Positions 61,733-63,965 of a stretch of DNA of 64,000 bases are shown one piece after another. A program made the translations under genes and the position numbers. The notes under the pieces are model-generated. The model was not told the origin of the DNA. It was given only the letters and a program-made list of their open reading frames with translations, and ran no database searches. Source of the stretch: Paragorgia papillata (lineage: Eukaryota; Cnidaria; Anthozoa; Scleralcyonacea; Coralliidae); contig JAWNZC010000106.1 in the NCBI GenBank assembly GCA_035771165.1, forward strand, positions 1,311,501-1,375,500. The letters are read 5' to 3'. Positions within the stretch are counted from its first letter, which is position 1. The number at the start of each line of letters is the position of its first letter.

Positions 61733-63146
61733 ACAAATTAACACCATTCGTTGATATGGCTCACAACAACAGCGCCTTCATAGCTCAGTGGTCAGAACGC
61801 TGCACTGTAACTCCAACAAGTTTATGAGTCTATGCCAAGTTAATACTTCACAGATAATTTTAAAGTGCTTATAAACTCGAATATGATATCACTGATATGA
61901 ATTCTATGTAACGTGAATAGTTGAATGCCAAAATATTTTTTAGATTCGAACTTCTATAGTTCTATTTGTTGTTAAGAAGATAACGTCAAAGTAGGCATAA
62001 TTATTATACAAAAGGTCCTGTTACAGGAGAAATATTACCCAATTCACATGTTAATGGAATACATGAATAGTTTATTCTACTTTTTATATATTTTTTCCCT
62101 TTGAATCTTCAAGCGGCTTATTATACAAAAAGAAAGAAAGAAACAGAAATGCCTACATTGACATCATTCTCATTACCATTTTGGAAAAGCAAACCTCAAT
62201 ATGACACTAAATAAAAGTGCAAATCAAAAAATATTTTGATATTGAACTATTCACGTTACATAGAATCAATATCAGTAATATCCTATTTGGGTTTATAGTA
62301 AAGATTACACTCCATTTATAATTTTGATAATGATATGATAAGTTGTACGTATACAAGTAGTGCATGTGGTACGTTTGCGAGCTTGGTGTAATGTAAGACA
62401 CGTTTGGTAAACGTTTACCACGCTCAATTACTCAGAAAAGATTTCTGAGCTCCAGACAGGGCCCTGTCTGGAACTCAGAAATCCACGCGTCAAACGCTGC
62501 GGGCGATATTACCATGGAAATTAATGAAGAAGTTCGGACAGTTCGGGTACAAGGAGCAACGCTTTTCTTGTGCTTTGGAAGTGCCCGTTTCCATCATCAA
62601 AAGCAGTATTTTTAGAACAATAATTGGATGTTTTCGCTTGTTGCATAGAATTGTTTTCCTGTAAATGGGAAATTCCGGCGATCGGGTACATTTAGGTTGC
62701 GCGCCGCGGGAAAATCGAAGGCACAACATTTGCGTTTGACATCGTTATCGTAGTTGGTTTTTTTTTTAGAAATATCGCCTTTTGCCATCACAAATGCGAA
62801 CTACCAAAATCAAAACTAAAATCAAATGGCAGAGGTTGTAATCTAACTCTGAGCCACCGTGTCCGACTTTTTCAATTAAGTCGATATCACTATGACAATA
62901 TGGCGTTAAATTACCGTATTGTCAAAGTGGTATCTCCCGTTGTGTTTCACGCCATAGTCACGAATTGAGCTTGACGAACGTCTATATCAAACGTCTCTTA
63001 CAATTTTGATAATGACAATTATATTACAAGTACATTCAAATACCTATGTTTTCTCAAATCTTCGTTGCCAGACGCAAGATGAGTGTTGATAAAACATAAT
63101 GAAGTCGACAGGATATCGAACGAAATCCCCACACCACCTTTGTTGC
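13910..63146 (-). CDS. INPPL1: SHIP-type inositol polyphosphate 5-phosphatase, 3' two-thirds of gene (19 exons)
   Basis: The family removes the 5-phosphate of PI(3,4,5)P3 to give PI(3,4)P2 at the plasma membrane and so damps PI3K signalling. Exons in transcript order (minus strand): 63146-63044, 61248-61116, 56395-56296, 52587-52499, 50347-50266, 50099-50010, 46523-46453, 44335-44278, 43601-43486, 40661-40574, 38561-38522, 34115-34056, 33767-33694, 33176-33081, 30452-30405, 27795-27752, 23086-23027, 14223-14047, 13939-13910. All splice phases agree and the total is divisible by three. Seen: GNKGGVG, THLASGN, FWFGDLNYR, PSWCDRVL and SDHSPVF, the signature motifs of the 5-phosphatase fold, then a C2-like segment, a proline-rich linker and a SAM domain. 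The SAM domain favours INPPL1/SHIP2-like over SHIP1. The SH2 domain and start codon are not in the window. All catalytic motifs present look intact, so the gene is probably functional. Extra small exons may be missed, especially between 14.3 and 23.0 kb. Confidence 0.9.
14047..14223 (-). CDS. INPPL1: SHIP exon r: SAM domain
   Basis: Acceptor TGTGGACAG, donor GTAAGA. It encodes 59 residues including VDEFLSKLGLRKYLRNLED, FLDDLSDEDLADSGI and NAEHVRQ, the helix pattern of a SAM domain. SHIP2-type proteins carry a C-terminal SAM, used for heterotypic SAM-SAM binding. Phase 0 in and out. Confidence 0.88.
14450..15345. mobile_element. Inverted pair of PLE 3' ends (head-to-head)
   Basis: The arms 14455-14780 and about 14910-15215 are complements: GTCCGCTCTTTTCCACGTGT with ACACGTGGAAAAGAACGGAC, GAGAGCAGCTGG with the AGAGAGCAGACAG region. 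Both arms point their 3' ends outward and are 5' truncated. The plus-strand copy ends CCTGACGATGCTCGC...GAAAGCTCG near 15310-15340. Confidence 0.8.
14824..15117 (+). pseudogene. PLE GIY-YIG endonuclease, C-terminal fragment
   Basis: Encodes DLIYIGETGRALLTRQKEHK and AVAEHVEKNGQSISWEETN, the YIGETGR and R..EH residues of the PLE GIY-YIG nuclease. It stops normally at GPL. The RT is missing. Confidence 0.85.
15861..16110. mobile_element. MITE family E, copy 1
   Basis: 250 bp with about 28-bp TIRs (AATCCTGGCAAAAATTAGTG; AATTTTGGCCAGGATTGT). Almost identical to 17261-17513 in direct orientation. The terminal ACAATCCTGG is typical of Tc1/mariner-type ends. Confidence 0.85.
16384..16666 (+). pseudogene. 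Tc1/mariner transposase C-terminal fragment
   Basis: Reads RRIPARSPDLNPIGNIFHNV then FQDRVFRCLDNLSVDLINRT and SIPKRIATILIK..., ending at TAA 16664-16666. SPDLNPI carries the third catalytic Asp of Tc1-like transposases, followed by the usual C-terminal region. No N-terminal part is present, so it is a fragment. Confidence 0.85.
17261..17513. mobile_element. MITE family E, copy 2
   Basis: ACAATCCTGG...CCAGGATTGT, direct repeat of 15861-16110 with only a few differences, implying recent movement or duplication. Confidence 0.85.
17660..17760. repeat. (GTTG/GTTA) simple repeat
   Basis: Degenerate GGTTGGTTAGTTAG tetranucleotide tract followed by a GC-rich block (CCCGGAACCCGGGCGAAGG). Confidence 0.85.
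17762..18690. other. No gene seen
   Basis: Intronic AT-rich sequence on the SHIP antisense side; no recognised exon or element. Confidence 0.45.
18693..18755 (+). repeat. tRNA-derived SINE head
   Basis: GGTAGCCTGGTGGTAAC resembles an A box and GGTCAAGTTCAAATGC a B box at tRNA spacing, but acceptor-stem pairing is absent. A SINE promoter remnant is more likely than a tRNA gene. Confidence 0.55.
18990..19086. repeat. (TTAG)n and (GGTT)n simple repeats
   Basis: TTAGTTAGTTAGTTAG followed by degenerate GGTTGGTT/CTATGGTTGG units. The hAT-like MITE is inserted in this tract. Confidence 0.9.
19087..19535. mobile_element. hAT-like MITE with 5-bp TSD
   Basis: Element 19092-19530 has ends CAGGGCTCAAAATAACG and CGTTATTTTGAGCCCTG and is flanked by TTGTA on both sides. 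CAGGG termini are typical of hAT elements; 5-bp duplications are known for the hAT5 group. No transposase inside; a poly-C run lies at 19194-19208. Confidence 0.78.
19560..20273. other. Intronic; decayed coding-like fragment possible, nothing assigned
   Basis: The minus strand at 19797-20015 reads YNSFYKIPGYNLHRKDRDGK then GGGIMIYIHKHLHAK, which resembles the endonuclease domain of a LINE (the R.....GGG..I.I motif). A neighbouring frame continues to 19418. This is probably a LINE endonuclease remnant, frame-shifted. Confidence 0.55.
20274..21556. mobile_element. Mutator-like foldback element, 9-bp TSD
   Basis: CATTCTTAG at 20274-20282 and 21548-21556 flanks an element with TIRs AGACTGAAAGCCAGC / GCTGGCTTTCAGTCT. 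Pairing runs inward through GTCCAGTGACGTCACT and GGCATCGGAGTCCAAAATAT for several hundred bp. Long TIRs with 9-bp duplications are characteristic of Mutator-like elements. A tandem 50-bp duplication lies at 21318-21425. No transposase. Confidence 0.82.
21656..21690. repeat. (GATT)n tract
   Basis: About eight GATT units; (TCGT)n follows at 21756-21775. Confidence 0.95.
22191..22357. mobile_element. Short MITE, CGTTTTCA ends
   Basis: CGTTTTCACTCACGTGATCG on the left and GTGACGTCAGATGAAAACG on the right are imperfect inverted repeats. The interior carries paired CCCCATTGGGGTGG / CACCAATATGGTGG words. Non-coding. Confidence 0.65.
23027..23086 (-). CDS. INPPL1: SHIP exon q: proline-rich LVPPPLPVK (duplicated exon, copy 2)
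   Basis: Acceptor TTTTATTGTAG, donor GTATGA. It encodes PSTDKTSNSESLVPPPLPVK, 20 codons, phase 0 in and out, so it can be included or skipped without breaking the frame into the SAM exon. It is paralogous to exon p. Confidence 0.65.
23483..24366. mobile_element. Mutator-like MITE, 10-bp TSD
   Basis: AATAACTATT at 23483-23492 and 24357-24366 flanks AGCCTCCCTCGCAGCCGTG and its complement. TIRs are about 85 bp and include CTACTACGTCTGCTC. Non-coding. Confidence 0.8.
24596..26580. mobile_element. Larger element with related AGCCTCCCCCGCAGTCGTT TIRs
   Basis: The left end AGCCTCCCCCGCAGTCGTT and right end AACGACTGCGGGGGAGGCT match the terminal motif of the neighbouring 23.5-24.4 kb MITE. A third block at 25455-25575 is complementary to 26430-26540 (CCGCGCGCC / GGCGCGCGG region), so one element may be nested in another. 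No transposase is recognised. Confidence 0.7.
26705..26785 (-). repeat. tRNA-derived SINE head
   Basis: On the minus strand: CATAGCTCAGTGGTCAGAGC (A-box region), then GGTTCAATTCC (B box). The ends do not form an acceptor stem. Confidence 0.6.
26907..27424 (-). mobile_element. MITE family F, copy 1 (hairpin-deleted)
   Basis: Bounded by AGGTAATAGCATGGCTTCG and GTAATTTTGTCATGTATATT. The body matches 53381-54009 in opposite orientation along about 460 bp. The terminal hairpin of the full copy is here reduced to GTGCAATTTGG plus an A-rich scar. Confidence 0.8.
27752..27795 (-). CDS. INPPL1: SHIP exon p: proline-rich LLPPRLPVK (duplicated exon, copy 1)
   Basis: Acceptor GTCAACAG, donor GTACAG. 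It encodes QTSEPLLPPRLPVK, a likely SH3-ligand PPxLPxK motif. It is homologous in sequence, including flanking intron, to the exon at 23027-23086. A second acceptor (ACTGTAG, exon start 27805) would make it phase 0-0 like its duplicate, but the phase-1 acceptor fits exon o. Confidence 0.7.
28310..28505. mobile_element. MITE family D, copy 2 (truncated)
   Basis: Matches 7110-7392 from TTGGCTGATTGCTTCATTAT-type words (here ATTGCTTTATTATACAG) to GATTAACTATGG. The other half is missing. Confidence 0.7.
28912..29594. mobile_element. Inverted-repeat-bounded element, GAGTGTCCAGCTAATGCA
   Basis: GAGTGTCCAGCTAATGCACT on the left is complemented by GCATTAGCTGGACACTC on the right (about 26 bp). The interior has a minus-strand frame (29460-29221) starting SDSEFVENNYKPHSTNLSAC; no homology recognised. 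Confidence 0.5.
29725..29990. repeat. Dispersed repeat family G, copy 1
   Basis: Shares CATGTTTGGTGTTGT, AATTAATTTGGTTTGATAAT and TTGCTTCGTTTTTGAGA with 57410-57695 in the same orientation and order. Confidence 0.7.
29985..30260. mobile_element. MITE family H, copy 1
   Basis: Shares GTTACCCAATTCACAT, TTATTACCATTTTGGAAA and ACCTCAATAT words with 61886-62283. The two ends are mutually complementary (CAAAATATTTTTTGAT against the ATCAAAACCATTTTTG region). Confidence 0.6.
30405..30452 (-). CDS. INPPL1: SHIP exon o: linker, ASLGRQLTKLSDLPQ
   Basis: Acceptor ATTTCCGTTTAG with a good pyrimidine tract, donor GTAATA. Only one reading frame is open across it and that frame fits phase 1 on both sides. 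Confidence 0.6.
30538..30602 (-). repeat. tRNA-like sequence (probable SINE or pseudo-tRNA)
   Basis: Minus strand: TAGTCGGTAGAGTGCCGG (A box) and GGTCGCGGGTTTGAATCCC (B box), spacing like a tRNA. The acceptor stem ACCTACG does not pair with the 3' end, so a functional tRNA is unlikely. Confidence 0.5.
30908..31230. mobile_element. MITE family D, copy 3 (full length)
   Basis: CATAGTTAATAGAACTTATA and ATATTAACTATGG are the terminal inverted repeats. The body is the complement of 7110-7392. A side hairpin CTTTCAACATGA..TCATGTTGAAAG sits near 31155-31185. Confidence 0.8.
31318..31535 (+). pseudogene. Charged coiled-coil-like frame, possible Helitron-type remnant
   Basis: A plus-strand frame reads EKQLSQEGEEREKLLAIL and SEGEEQRRERLEK before TAG. 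The EER..L repeats look like the charged N-terminal repeats found in some Helitron or other transposon proteins. Evidence is composition only. Confidence 0.25.
32110..32529 (-). pseudogene. PLE GIY-YIG endonuclease fragment (left copy)
   Basis: Encodes VVYKIPCKQCDWSYIGETGR then RTRKKEHIRNVKFG and NHAWNNDHAIDFENGRIIDR. C-x2-C, YIGETGR, R..EH and the W.NDHAIDF block are the canonical PLE GIY-YIG features. Uninterrupted to its stop, but without an RT domain. Confidence 0.92.
32532..32777 (+). pseudogene. PLE GIY-YIG endonuclease fragment (right copy)
   Basis: Plus-strand copy starting at the FRTRKKEH segment and reading to the same C-terminus (LPGQYAILLKKQ). It lacks the YIG half. Confidence 0.85.
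33081..33176 (-). CDS. INPPL1: SHIP exon n: linker, RPYSCLGAPVQKPLP
   Basis: Acceptor CACCAACTAG, donor GTAAGT. It encodes YRKPTAANPSHNRPYSCLG then APVQKPLPDANK, a low-complexity proline-containing linker expected between C2 and SAM. Phase 1 in, phase 1 out. Confidence 0.72.
33245..33439 (+). pseudogene. Non-LTR retrotransposon 3'-terminal coding fragment
   Basis: Reads VDVLGGFNRDLKERMNELLG then VLVNMQRTILLHAVRIVGH. The VLGG...L...L.ELLG...VL..MQ......R pattern recurs at the C-terminus of some LINE polyproteins. Isolated fragment in an intron. Confidence 0.5.
33602..33635. repeat. (AAAG)n tract
   Basis: Eight AAAG units. Confidence 0.95.
33694..33767 (-). CDS. INPPL1: SHIP exon m: proline/basic linker
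   Basis: Acceptor GTTAACTAG, donor GTAACG. It encodes NMNVQSPKLAAPSKRPAIGK. This acceptor was chosen because it alone keeps the phase from exon l; a nearby GTCCAG is an alternative that would break phase. Confidence 0.7.
34056..34115 (-). CDS. INPPL1: SHIP exon l: C2-like end, LTHGGIQTGKI
   Basis: Acceptor CATCTTTTCAG, donor GTAAGT. It encodes SPQQFEVNLTHGGIQTGKI, matching the LTH.GE.TG...G segment at the end of the SHIP C2-like region. Phase 2 in, phase 2 out. Confidence 0.88.
34516..34782 (+). pseudogene. Unrecognised open frame, left part of TIR element
   Basis: 88 codons, for example LNIEESSLRKLRTYFVLCC and DNNLVLLKDNSELLQKSF. Composition is protein-like but no domain is recognised. Possibly an exon of a decayed transposase. 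Confidence 0.3.
35600..36537 (+). pseudogene. PLE reverse transcriptase with internal deletion
   Basis: PKIHKPNNPGRPIVSACSCP and FTMDVKSLYTVIPHHDGLEA are PLE RT motifs. The frame then breaks at 35970 and resumes at FINYVNDFHPALKFTWEIS, so the stretch holding Y-x-DD is absent. PYSQFLRLRRLCSDD-type thumb sequence follows (here ISYSQFLRLRRLCSDDTD). Confidence 0.88.
36642..36992 (+). pseudogene. PLE GIY-YIG endonuclease
   Basis: Reads CCMLYIGETGRRLSDRFAQH then ARHFNRANHCISDMKVCAIS and RLEKRLIFKIGTIHPHGLNE. Contains YIGETGR, R..QH, HFN and the terminal E..LI...GT..P.G.N. The domain itself is intact, but its frame differs from the upstream RT. Confidence 0.9.
37924..38293 (+). pseudogene. Unrecognised two-frame ORF at right part of TIR element
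   Basis: After TTTTTTAG a frame reads ETVSYKRKQSEDARNETLEN then IFDTWHIKK. At the A9 run (38004-38012) the reading moves to a second frame, NEKLAVYSGRLRRIKPKLKA and TLRKLTQINIDLGMQSESDF, ending TAA at 38291-38293. The composition of both halves suggests one basic protein broken by a one-base change. Function unknown. Confidence 0.4.
38522..38561 (-). CDS. INPPL1: SHIP exon k: short 40-bp C2-like exon
   Basis: Acceptor AGGCTAAAG, donor GTAACT. It encodes FHLNNEAALHLQ and exactly bridges phase 1 (exon j) to phase 2 (exon l); family proteins have a short hydrophobic-acidic strand here. The pyrimidine tract is poor, so this is the least certain internal exon. Its donor is about 15 bp from the end of the 34.4-38.5 kb transposon. 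Confidence 0.6.
38590..38740. repeat. Short tandem ACTCCACCCGAGTTTGCC units
   Basis: About eight degenerate copies of an 18-19 bp unit between 38605 and 38735. Confidence 0.8.
38890..40573. other. Intronic, no gene; partial foldback near 40010-40275
   Basis: TTTTACGTGCGAAG near 40057 pairs with CTTCACACGTAAAA near 40255, and GAATGAGTTGAG with CTCATTCTTCTC. 38998-39050 resembles one end of family B (TCAATGGTCACGA, AAAGGATTTATCATCG). Confidence 0.5.
40574..40661 (-). CDS. INPPL1: SHIP exon j: C2-like, DPEYLREQHLLIAVKS
   Basis: Acceptor TTATTCTAG, donor GTTTGT. It encodes LNPIVDDPEYLREQHLLIA then VKSDVGDESYG, one of the best-conserved blocks of the SHIP C2-like domain. Phase 0 in, phase 1 out. 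Confidence 0.93.
41130..41690. mobile_element. Ancient diverged copy of TTAA family A
   Basis: Retains ordered family-A words: AAGTTATGCATAG, the CATGATTTTTC core, TTAAGAAAAGTTTTAATG, GAAACGTCACTGTTG and a final GGGAACCACCT. Many indels; termini decayed. Confidence 0.65.
42872..43365. mobile_element. Foldback element, possibly TTAA-flanked
   Basis: GGACATTGGCAATAAAAATT on the left and AATTTTTAGTGCCAATGTCC on the right start about 190-bp arms. TTAA lies at 42872-42875 and 43362-43365, offset by two bases from perfect symmetry. The loop has its own hairpin (AGTTATTTCGTTTG / CAAACGAAATAACT). Confidence 0.7.
43486..43601 (-). CDS. INPPL1: SHIP exon i: C2-like linker
   Basis: Acceptor TTAATTTAG, donor GTAAAT. 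It encodes SQKSKVGKPSLRNEPP and ends QWDDTMMPE, which joins in phase 0 to LNPIVDDPEYL in the next exon, matching the conserved LP.LKPI..D.EYL stretch of SHIP. Confidence 0.85.
43970..44215. repeat. Degenerate CTGGACTG repeat and TGTAC palindromic tract
   Basis: CTGGACTGGACTG and GTACCGTACCGTACC units, then a perfect inverted pair ACATTTTAGATTAGTTA / TAACTAATCTAAAATGT at 44160-44198. Confidence 0.8.
44278..44335 (-). CDS. INPPL1: SHIP exon h: C2-like, NFYLEFHSVCL
   Basis: Acceptor TTACTTTTAG, donor GTATGT. It encodes VKTVSKTNFYLEFHSVCLG, clearly matching the (K/T)FYLEFHS.CLE segment after the phosphatase domain of SHIP proteins. Phase 0 in, phase 1 out. Confidence 0.88.
45013..46034. mobile_element. 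Mariner-type DNA transposon, internally deleted, TA TSD
   Basis: Element 45015-46032 begins CCGGGTGGCGCAAAAAAATG and ends with the complement, flanked by TA. TIRs are about 210 bp and nearly identical. It contains the C-terminal catalytic part of a transposase only. Confidence 0.92.
45390..45736 (+). pseudogene. Mariner/IS630-type transposase, C-terminal catalytic fragment
   Basis: Reads WQQDGAPSHTSNATIRYLRG and WPPRSPDLTVCDLFLWGYLK, the second and third catalytic Asp motifs, then a normal C-terminus (DGHAFPNE, TGA). I count 36 residues between the two Asp. The N-terminal DNA-binding part and first Asp are missing. Confidence 0.9.
46453..46523 (-). CDS. INPPL1: SHIP exon g: start of C2-like region
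   Basis: Acceptor TTGGTTATAG, donor GTCAGTG (weaker than consensus). It encodes QATVKSQTNKTS then CKIHIQYIKAK. Assigned by phase (1 in, 0 out) and by position between exons f and h. Confidence 0.75.
46950..47225 (-). pseudogene. LINE 3' coding fragment
   Basis: The minus strand reads FAGHCYRAREQIISDVIC then NYIDCVARDTNQLAQALPNQ, a stop, and LDRDAWRRIA. This is the R..GHC.R...Q.ISD....D.....L...M.DR..WR C-terminus common in LINE polyproteins. Belongs with the RT fragment at 48333-48532. Confidence 0.75.
47230..48332. other. Insertion(s) splitting the LINE remnant; no gene seen
   Basis: Around 48270-48330 there is a palindromic end (CCGTATAGAAAAA...TTTTTCTATACAACC) abutting the LINE RT at ACCTGG, suggesting a DNA element inserted in the LINE. 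Confidence 0.5.
48333..48532 (-). pseudogene. LINE reverse transcriptase fragment
   Basis: Reads RFKKTEYMTVNGDSN then GTQLEEVNDFKYL. N..KTE.M..N and L..V.DFKYLG are conserved in LINE reverse transcriptases just after the catalytic domain. It is cut at KYL by the inserted sequence. Confidence 0.75.
48775..48880 (+). repeat. 5S-derived SINE head, diverged copy
   Basis: GCACGGGTGGCGTGTGCTGT then AGCCCGGTTGCACGGTGTTA and GATGGGTCAC parallel the head of the SINE at 51405. The tail is missing. Confidence 0.65.
49098..49171 (-). repeat. tRNA-derived SINE head (minus)
   Basis: Minus strand: TAGATCAGTGGTTAGAGCGA, GATGCGTTGATT, GGGTTCGATTC. Same family as 49298-49371, in inverted orientation 130 bp away. 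Confidence 0.65.
49298..49371 (+). repeat. tRNA-derived SINE head (plus)
   Basis: TCCCAATAGCCCAGTGGCTA, AATGCGTTGATTTGG and GGTTTCGATTCCCAG. TCCCAAT could pair with GTTGGGA as an acceptor stem, but the anticodon loop lacks U33, so pseudo-tRNA/SINE is preferred. Confidence 0.6.
50010..50099 (-). CDS. INPPL1: SHIP exon f: catalytic SDHSPVF motif
   Basis: Acceptor TTTGTGTAG, donor GTAAGA. It reads CTNDIVSSDHSPVFASFEV followed by TSQFVASQ. SDH(K/S)PV is the second diagnostic 5-phosphatase motif and contains the catalytic His; the FEV..TSQF extension is characteristic of SHIP rather than OCRL or synaptojanin. Confidence 0.95.
50266..50347 (-). CDS. INPPL1: SHIP exon e: PSWCDRVL motif
   Basis: Acceptor TGTTTTAG, donor GTAAG. 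It reads NRINVPSWCDRVLRKSFPEL. PSWCDR(I/V)L is one of the two diagnostic 5-phosphatase motifs. Phase 0 in, phase 1 out. Confidence 0.95.
50613..51300. mobile_element. Repeat family I, copy 1, terminal hairpin
   Basis: Shares, in order, GAGAGGTCCG, GCAACAAGATGG, CTTTCATTTGATGTATA, TCTCACAAGT and ATATAATAAACTACTCATTG with 56490-57235. It ends in a hairpin (CTCGCTTGTTCGGTCTGTAC / GTACAGACCTCATGCTCGG). Confidence 0.75.
51405..51776 (+). mobile_element. 5S-rRNA-derived SINE (plus, best copy)
   Basis: ACAGGTGGCGTGTGCTGTGA, then GGTTAGTACTTGGATGGGTG, which matches the 3' half of 5S rRNA and includes its internal promoter region. The body has CCTCCTGTGCTTCGAGGG and GGGTACTCCGGTTTTCC and ends in AT-rich ATTAAATTAAAC. 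Spurious frames cross it. Confidence 0.88.
52499..52587 (-). CDS. INPPL1: SHIP exon d: FPPTYRYKRGTRDTY motif
   Basis: Acceptor AATCTTCAG, donor GTAAGT. It reads ESDLHFPPTYRYKRG then TRDTYEHVK, the substrate-loop FPPTY(R/K) motif of 5-phosphatases. Phase 1 in, phase 0 out. Confidence 0.93.
52629..52725. repeat. (TATGG)n pentanucleotide array
   Basis: GGTATGGTATGGTATGG with several degenerate units. Confidence 0.93.
53134..54183. mobile_element. Foldback element with GC-rich TIRs, containing a family F MITE
   Basis: GTGACCGCGCCGCGCCGC...GAATATTTGATCGTTGTTTG at the left is complemented by CAAACAACGATCTAAAATTC...GGGGCGGTCAC at the right; the arms of about 95 bp also share GTATGAGTTCACACGG. No TSD seen. 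A complete family F MITE sits inside. Confidence 0.75.
53381..54009 (+). mobile_element. MITE family F, copy 2 (with full hairpin)
   Basis: Starts ATAATATACATGACAAAATT and ends with a hairpin of about 170 bp (GTAATAGCATGGTTTCGAGT and complement). Body matches 26907-27424. Confidence 0.82.
54536..54640. repeat. (TTTA)n tract
   Basis: Long TTTATTTATTTA tract with interruptions; a poly-G run lies at 54849-54860. Confidence 0.93.
55162..55215 (-). ncRNA. Hammerhead ribozyme, minus-strand copy
   Basis: On the minus strand: stem I TCAC/GTGA, core CTGAAGA, helix II GTGTGGTA/TACCATAC, core GAAA, minimal helix III AC/GT with AGATTT loop, and cleavage triplet GTA. Every conserved core base is present. 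Sequence identical to the plus-strand copy at 55597-55650. Confidence 0.8.
55280..55476 (+). pseudogene. PLE GIY-YIG C-terminal tail
   Basis: Reads VQYSIKWRIIKQCKPYSNKT then RCNLCLYEKFIIIC and RRNELVSTCRHRKK, the conserved C-terminal zinc-ligand part of the same PLE clade as 11190-11706. Confidence 0.85.
55597..55650 (+). ncRNA. Hammerhead ribozyme, plus-strand copy
   Basis: TCAC, CTGAAGA (55601-55607), GTGTGGTA, loop GGCTCCGCT, TACCATAC, GAAA (55633-55636), C-AGATTT-G, TA, GTGA. Helix II has 8 bp including one G-T. Predicted cleavage follows A55646. Minimal helix III is the form described for PLE-encoded hammerheads. Confidence 0.82.
56296..56395 (-). CDS. INPPL1: SHIP exon c: helical segment before the PTYR motif
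   Basis: Acceptor TTTGCATAG, donor GTAAGTG. It encodes 33 codons including YKELLSNDQLRKEK, aligning to the conserved LL..DQL..E segment upstream of the PPTYR motif. Phase 0 in, phase 1 out, matching both neighbours. Confidence 0.9.
56490..57235. mobile_element. Repeat family I, copy 2, terminal hairpin
   Basis: Same ordered words as 50613-51300. The terminal hairpin here has a longer loop (TAGTAAAATATCTGACCGA / TCGGTCAGATATTTTACTA). Confidence 0.75.
57410..57695. repeat. Dispersed repeat family G, copy 2
   Basis: Matches 29725-29990; contains a local tandem duplication GGTTTGATAATAGCTATAAT. Confidence 0.7.
58380..58780. mobile_element. MITE, GGCGTTGGGTGACTACAACT TIRs
   Basis: About 80-bp TIRs: ATGGCGTTGGGTGACTACAA ... 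TATTCTAGGGTTT and AAACCCTAGAATA ... TTGTAGTCACCCAACGCCAT. Non-coding. Confidence 0.8.
58790..61100. other. SHIP intron; no other gene seen
   Basis: AT-rich with short tetranucleotide tracts (CTATCTAT/GTATGTAT at 60104-60138). Open frames here lack recognisable domains. Confidence 0.5.
61116..61248 (-). CDS. INPPL1: SHIP exon b: 5-phosphatase core, FWFGDLNYR
   Basis: Acceptor ACATTTCAG, donor GTGAGT. It encodes RQQNYVDILKGLNLG and then HHVFWFGDLNYRID, the metal-binding and catalytic GDLNYR motif of inositol 5-phosphatases. It ends in phase 0. Identification is essentially unambiguous. Confidence 0.95.
61649..61732. repeat. (CTTA)n tetranucleotide array
   Basis: About 20 uninterrupted ACTT/CTTA units. 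Confidence 0.97.
61777..61850 (+). repeat. tRNA-derived SINE head
   Basis: CTTCATAGCTCAGTGGTCAG is a clear A-box region; the B box has decayed. Confidence 0.5.
61886..62283. mobile_element. MITE family H, copy 2
   Basis: GATATGAATTCTATGTAACG/TGAATAGTT on the left is complemented by AACTATTCACGTTACATAG on the right; TIRs about 55 bp. Confidence 0.75.
62410..63043. other. SHIP intron; small palindromes only
   Basis: A 60-bp palindrome (TTTCTGAGCTCCAGACAGGG / CCCTGTCTGGAACTCAGAAA) at 62439-62482. No exon. Confidence 0.6.
63044..63146 (-). CDS. INPPL1: SHIP exon a: 5-phosphatase core, GNKGGVG / THLASGN
   Basis: Acceptor TTTGCAG before it, donor GTATTTG after it. It reads GNKGGVGISF then NTHLASGN, matching the conserved GNKG(A/G)V and (C/T)HL(A/T)SG motifs of type II 5-phosphatases. 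It enters needing one upstream nucleotide and leaves with two nt of an Arg codon completed by the next exon. This is the most 5' exon I can place. Confidence 0.9.
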
Positions 63147-63229
63147 CTGCAAATAGTCGAAGTCAGTGATTGCTTAGTTTGTCGTCATTCGAGTCGCAGT
63201 AATTGATCAAAAACAGCATGCTGTGCACA

Positions 63230-63965
63230 GTCACACTCACACACGGTCTTTCAGAGCGCTAGAGAGTACATGGAAGTGTTAAGGAAGTTTATGAGATGAT
63301 AGGAAATTCATATAGTGCAAGAGAGTTCAAGTGAGTTCACAGAAGTACAAGGAAGTTTGCGCGAGTACAAGAGAGTCCATGGGAGTGGTATGGGGTTAGT
63401 TCATTAGCGTGCTAGGGAACTGATTGGAGAGCTAGGGACTTCATGGAAGTGCTAGAAAGTTCGTGGGAGTACAAGTGATTCCATGGGAGGGGGAGTTCGT
63501 TCGTTGGAGTGTAGCGAAGAGATAAGAGTGCGAAAAAGTTAATTAGAGTGCTAGGGAGCTGATGGGAATGATAGGGAATTAATTAGAGTACTAGAGTACT
63601 GATGGGAGGGCTAGGGAGTTCATATCGGAGTACAACGGAGTTGATGGGAATGCCAGAGAGTTAGTGGATATGCCAAGGGCTTCATAGGAGTGCAAGGGGC
63701 TTGATGGAAGTGCTAGCCTAGGGACTTGATATACTGCAAGAGCATGCAAAAGAGTTCACGGAAGTTCATAGGAGTGGTATATGGAGCTCAATGGAGTATT
63801 AGGAAGTTGATGGGAGTGCCAGGGAGTTAATGGATGTGCATGGAGGTTCATAGAAGCGCAAAGGGTTAATGGGCCTGGAAGTGCAAGGGAGGTGATGGGA
63901 GTTCGTAAGAGTGCAGTGCAAGAGAGTTCATGGGAGTTTATAGAAGTCCAAGAGAGATAAATTCT
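63230..63965. repeat. Purine-rich degenerate minisatellite
   Basis: Dozens of degenerate units of about 20-25 bp such as GGGAGTTCATGGGAGTGCTA and AAGAGAGTTCATGGGAG. The plus strand is strongly purine-biased. It lies in the SHIP intron that continues past the window. Confidence 0.85.
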
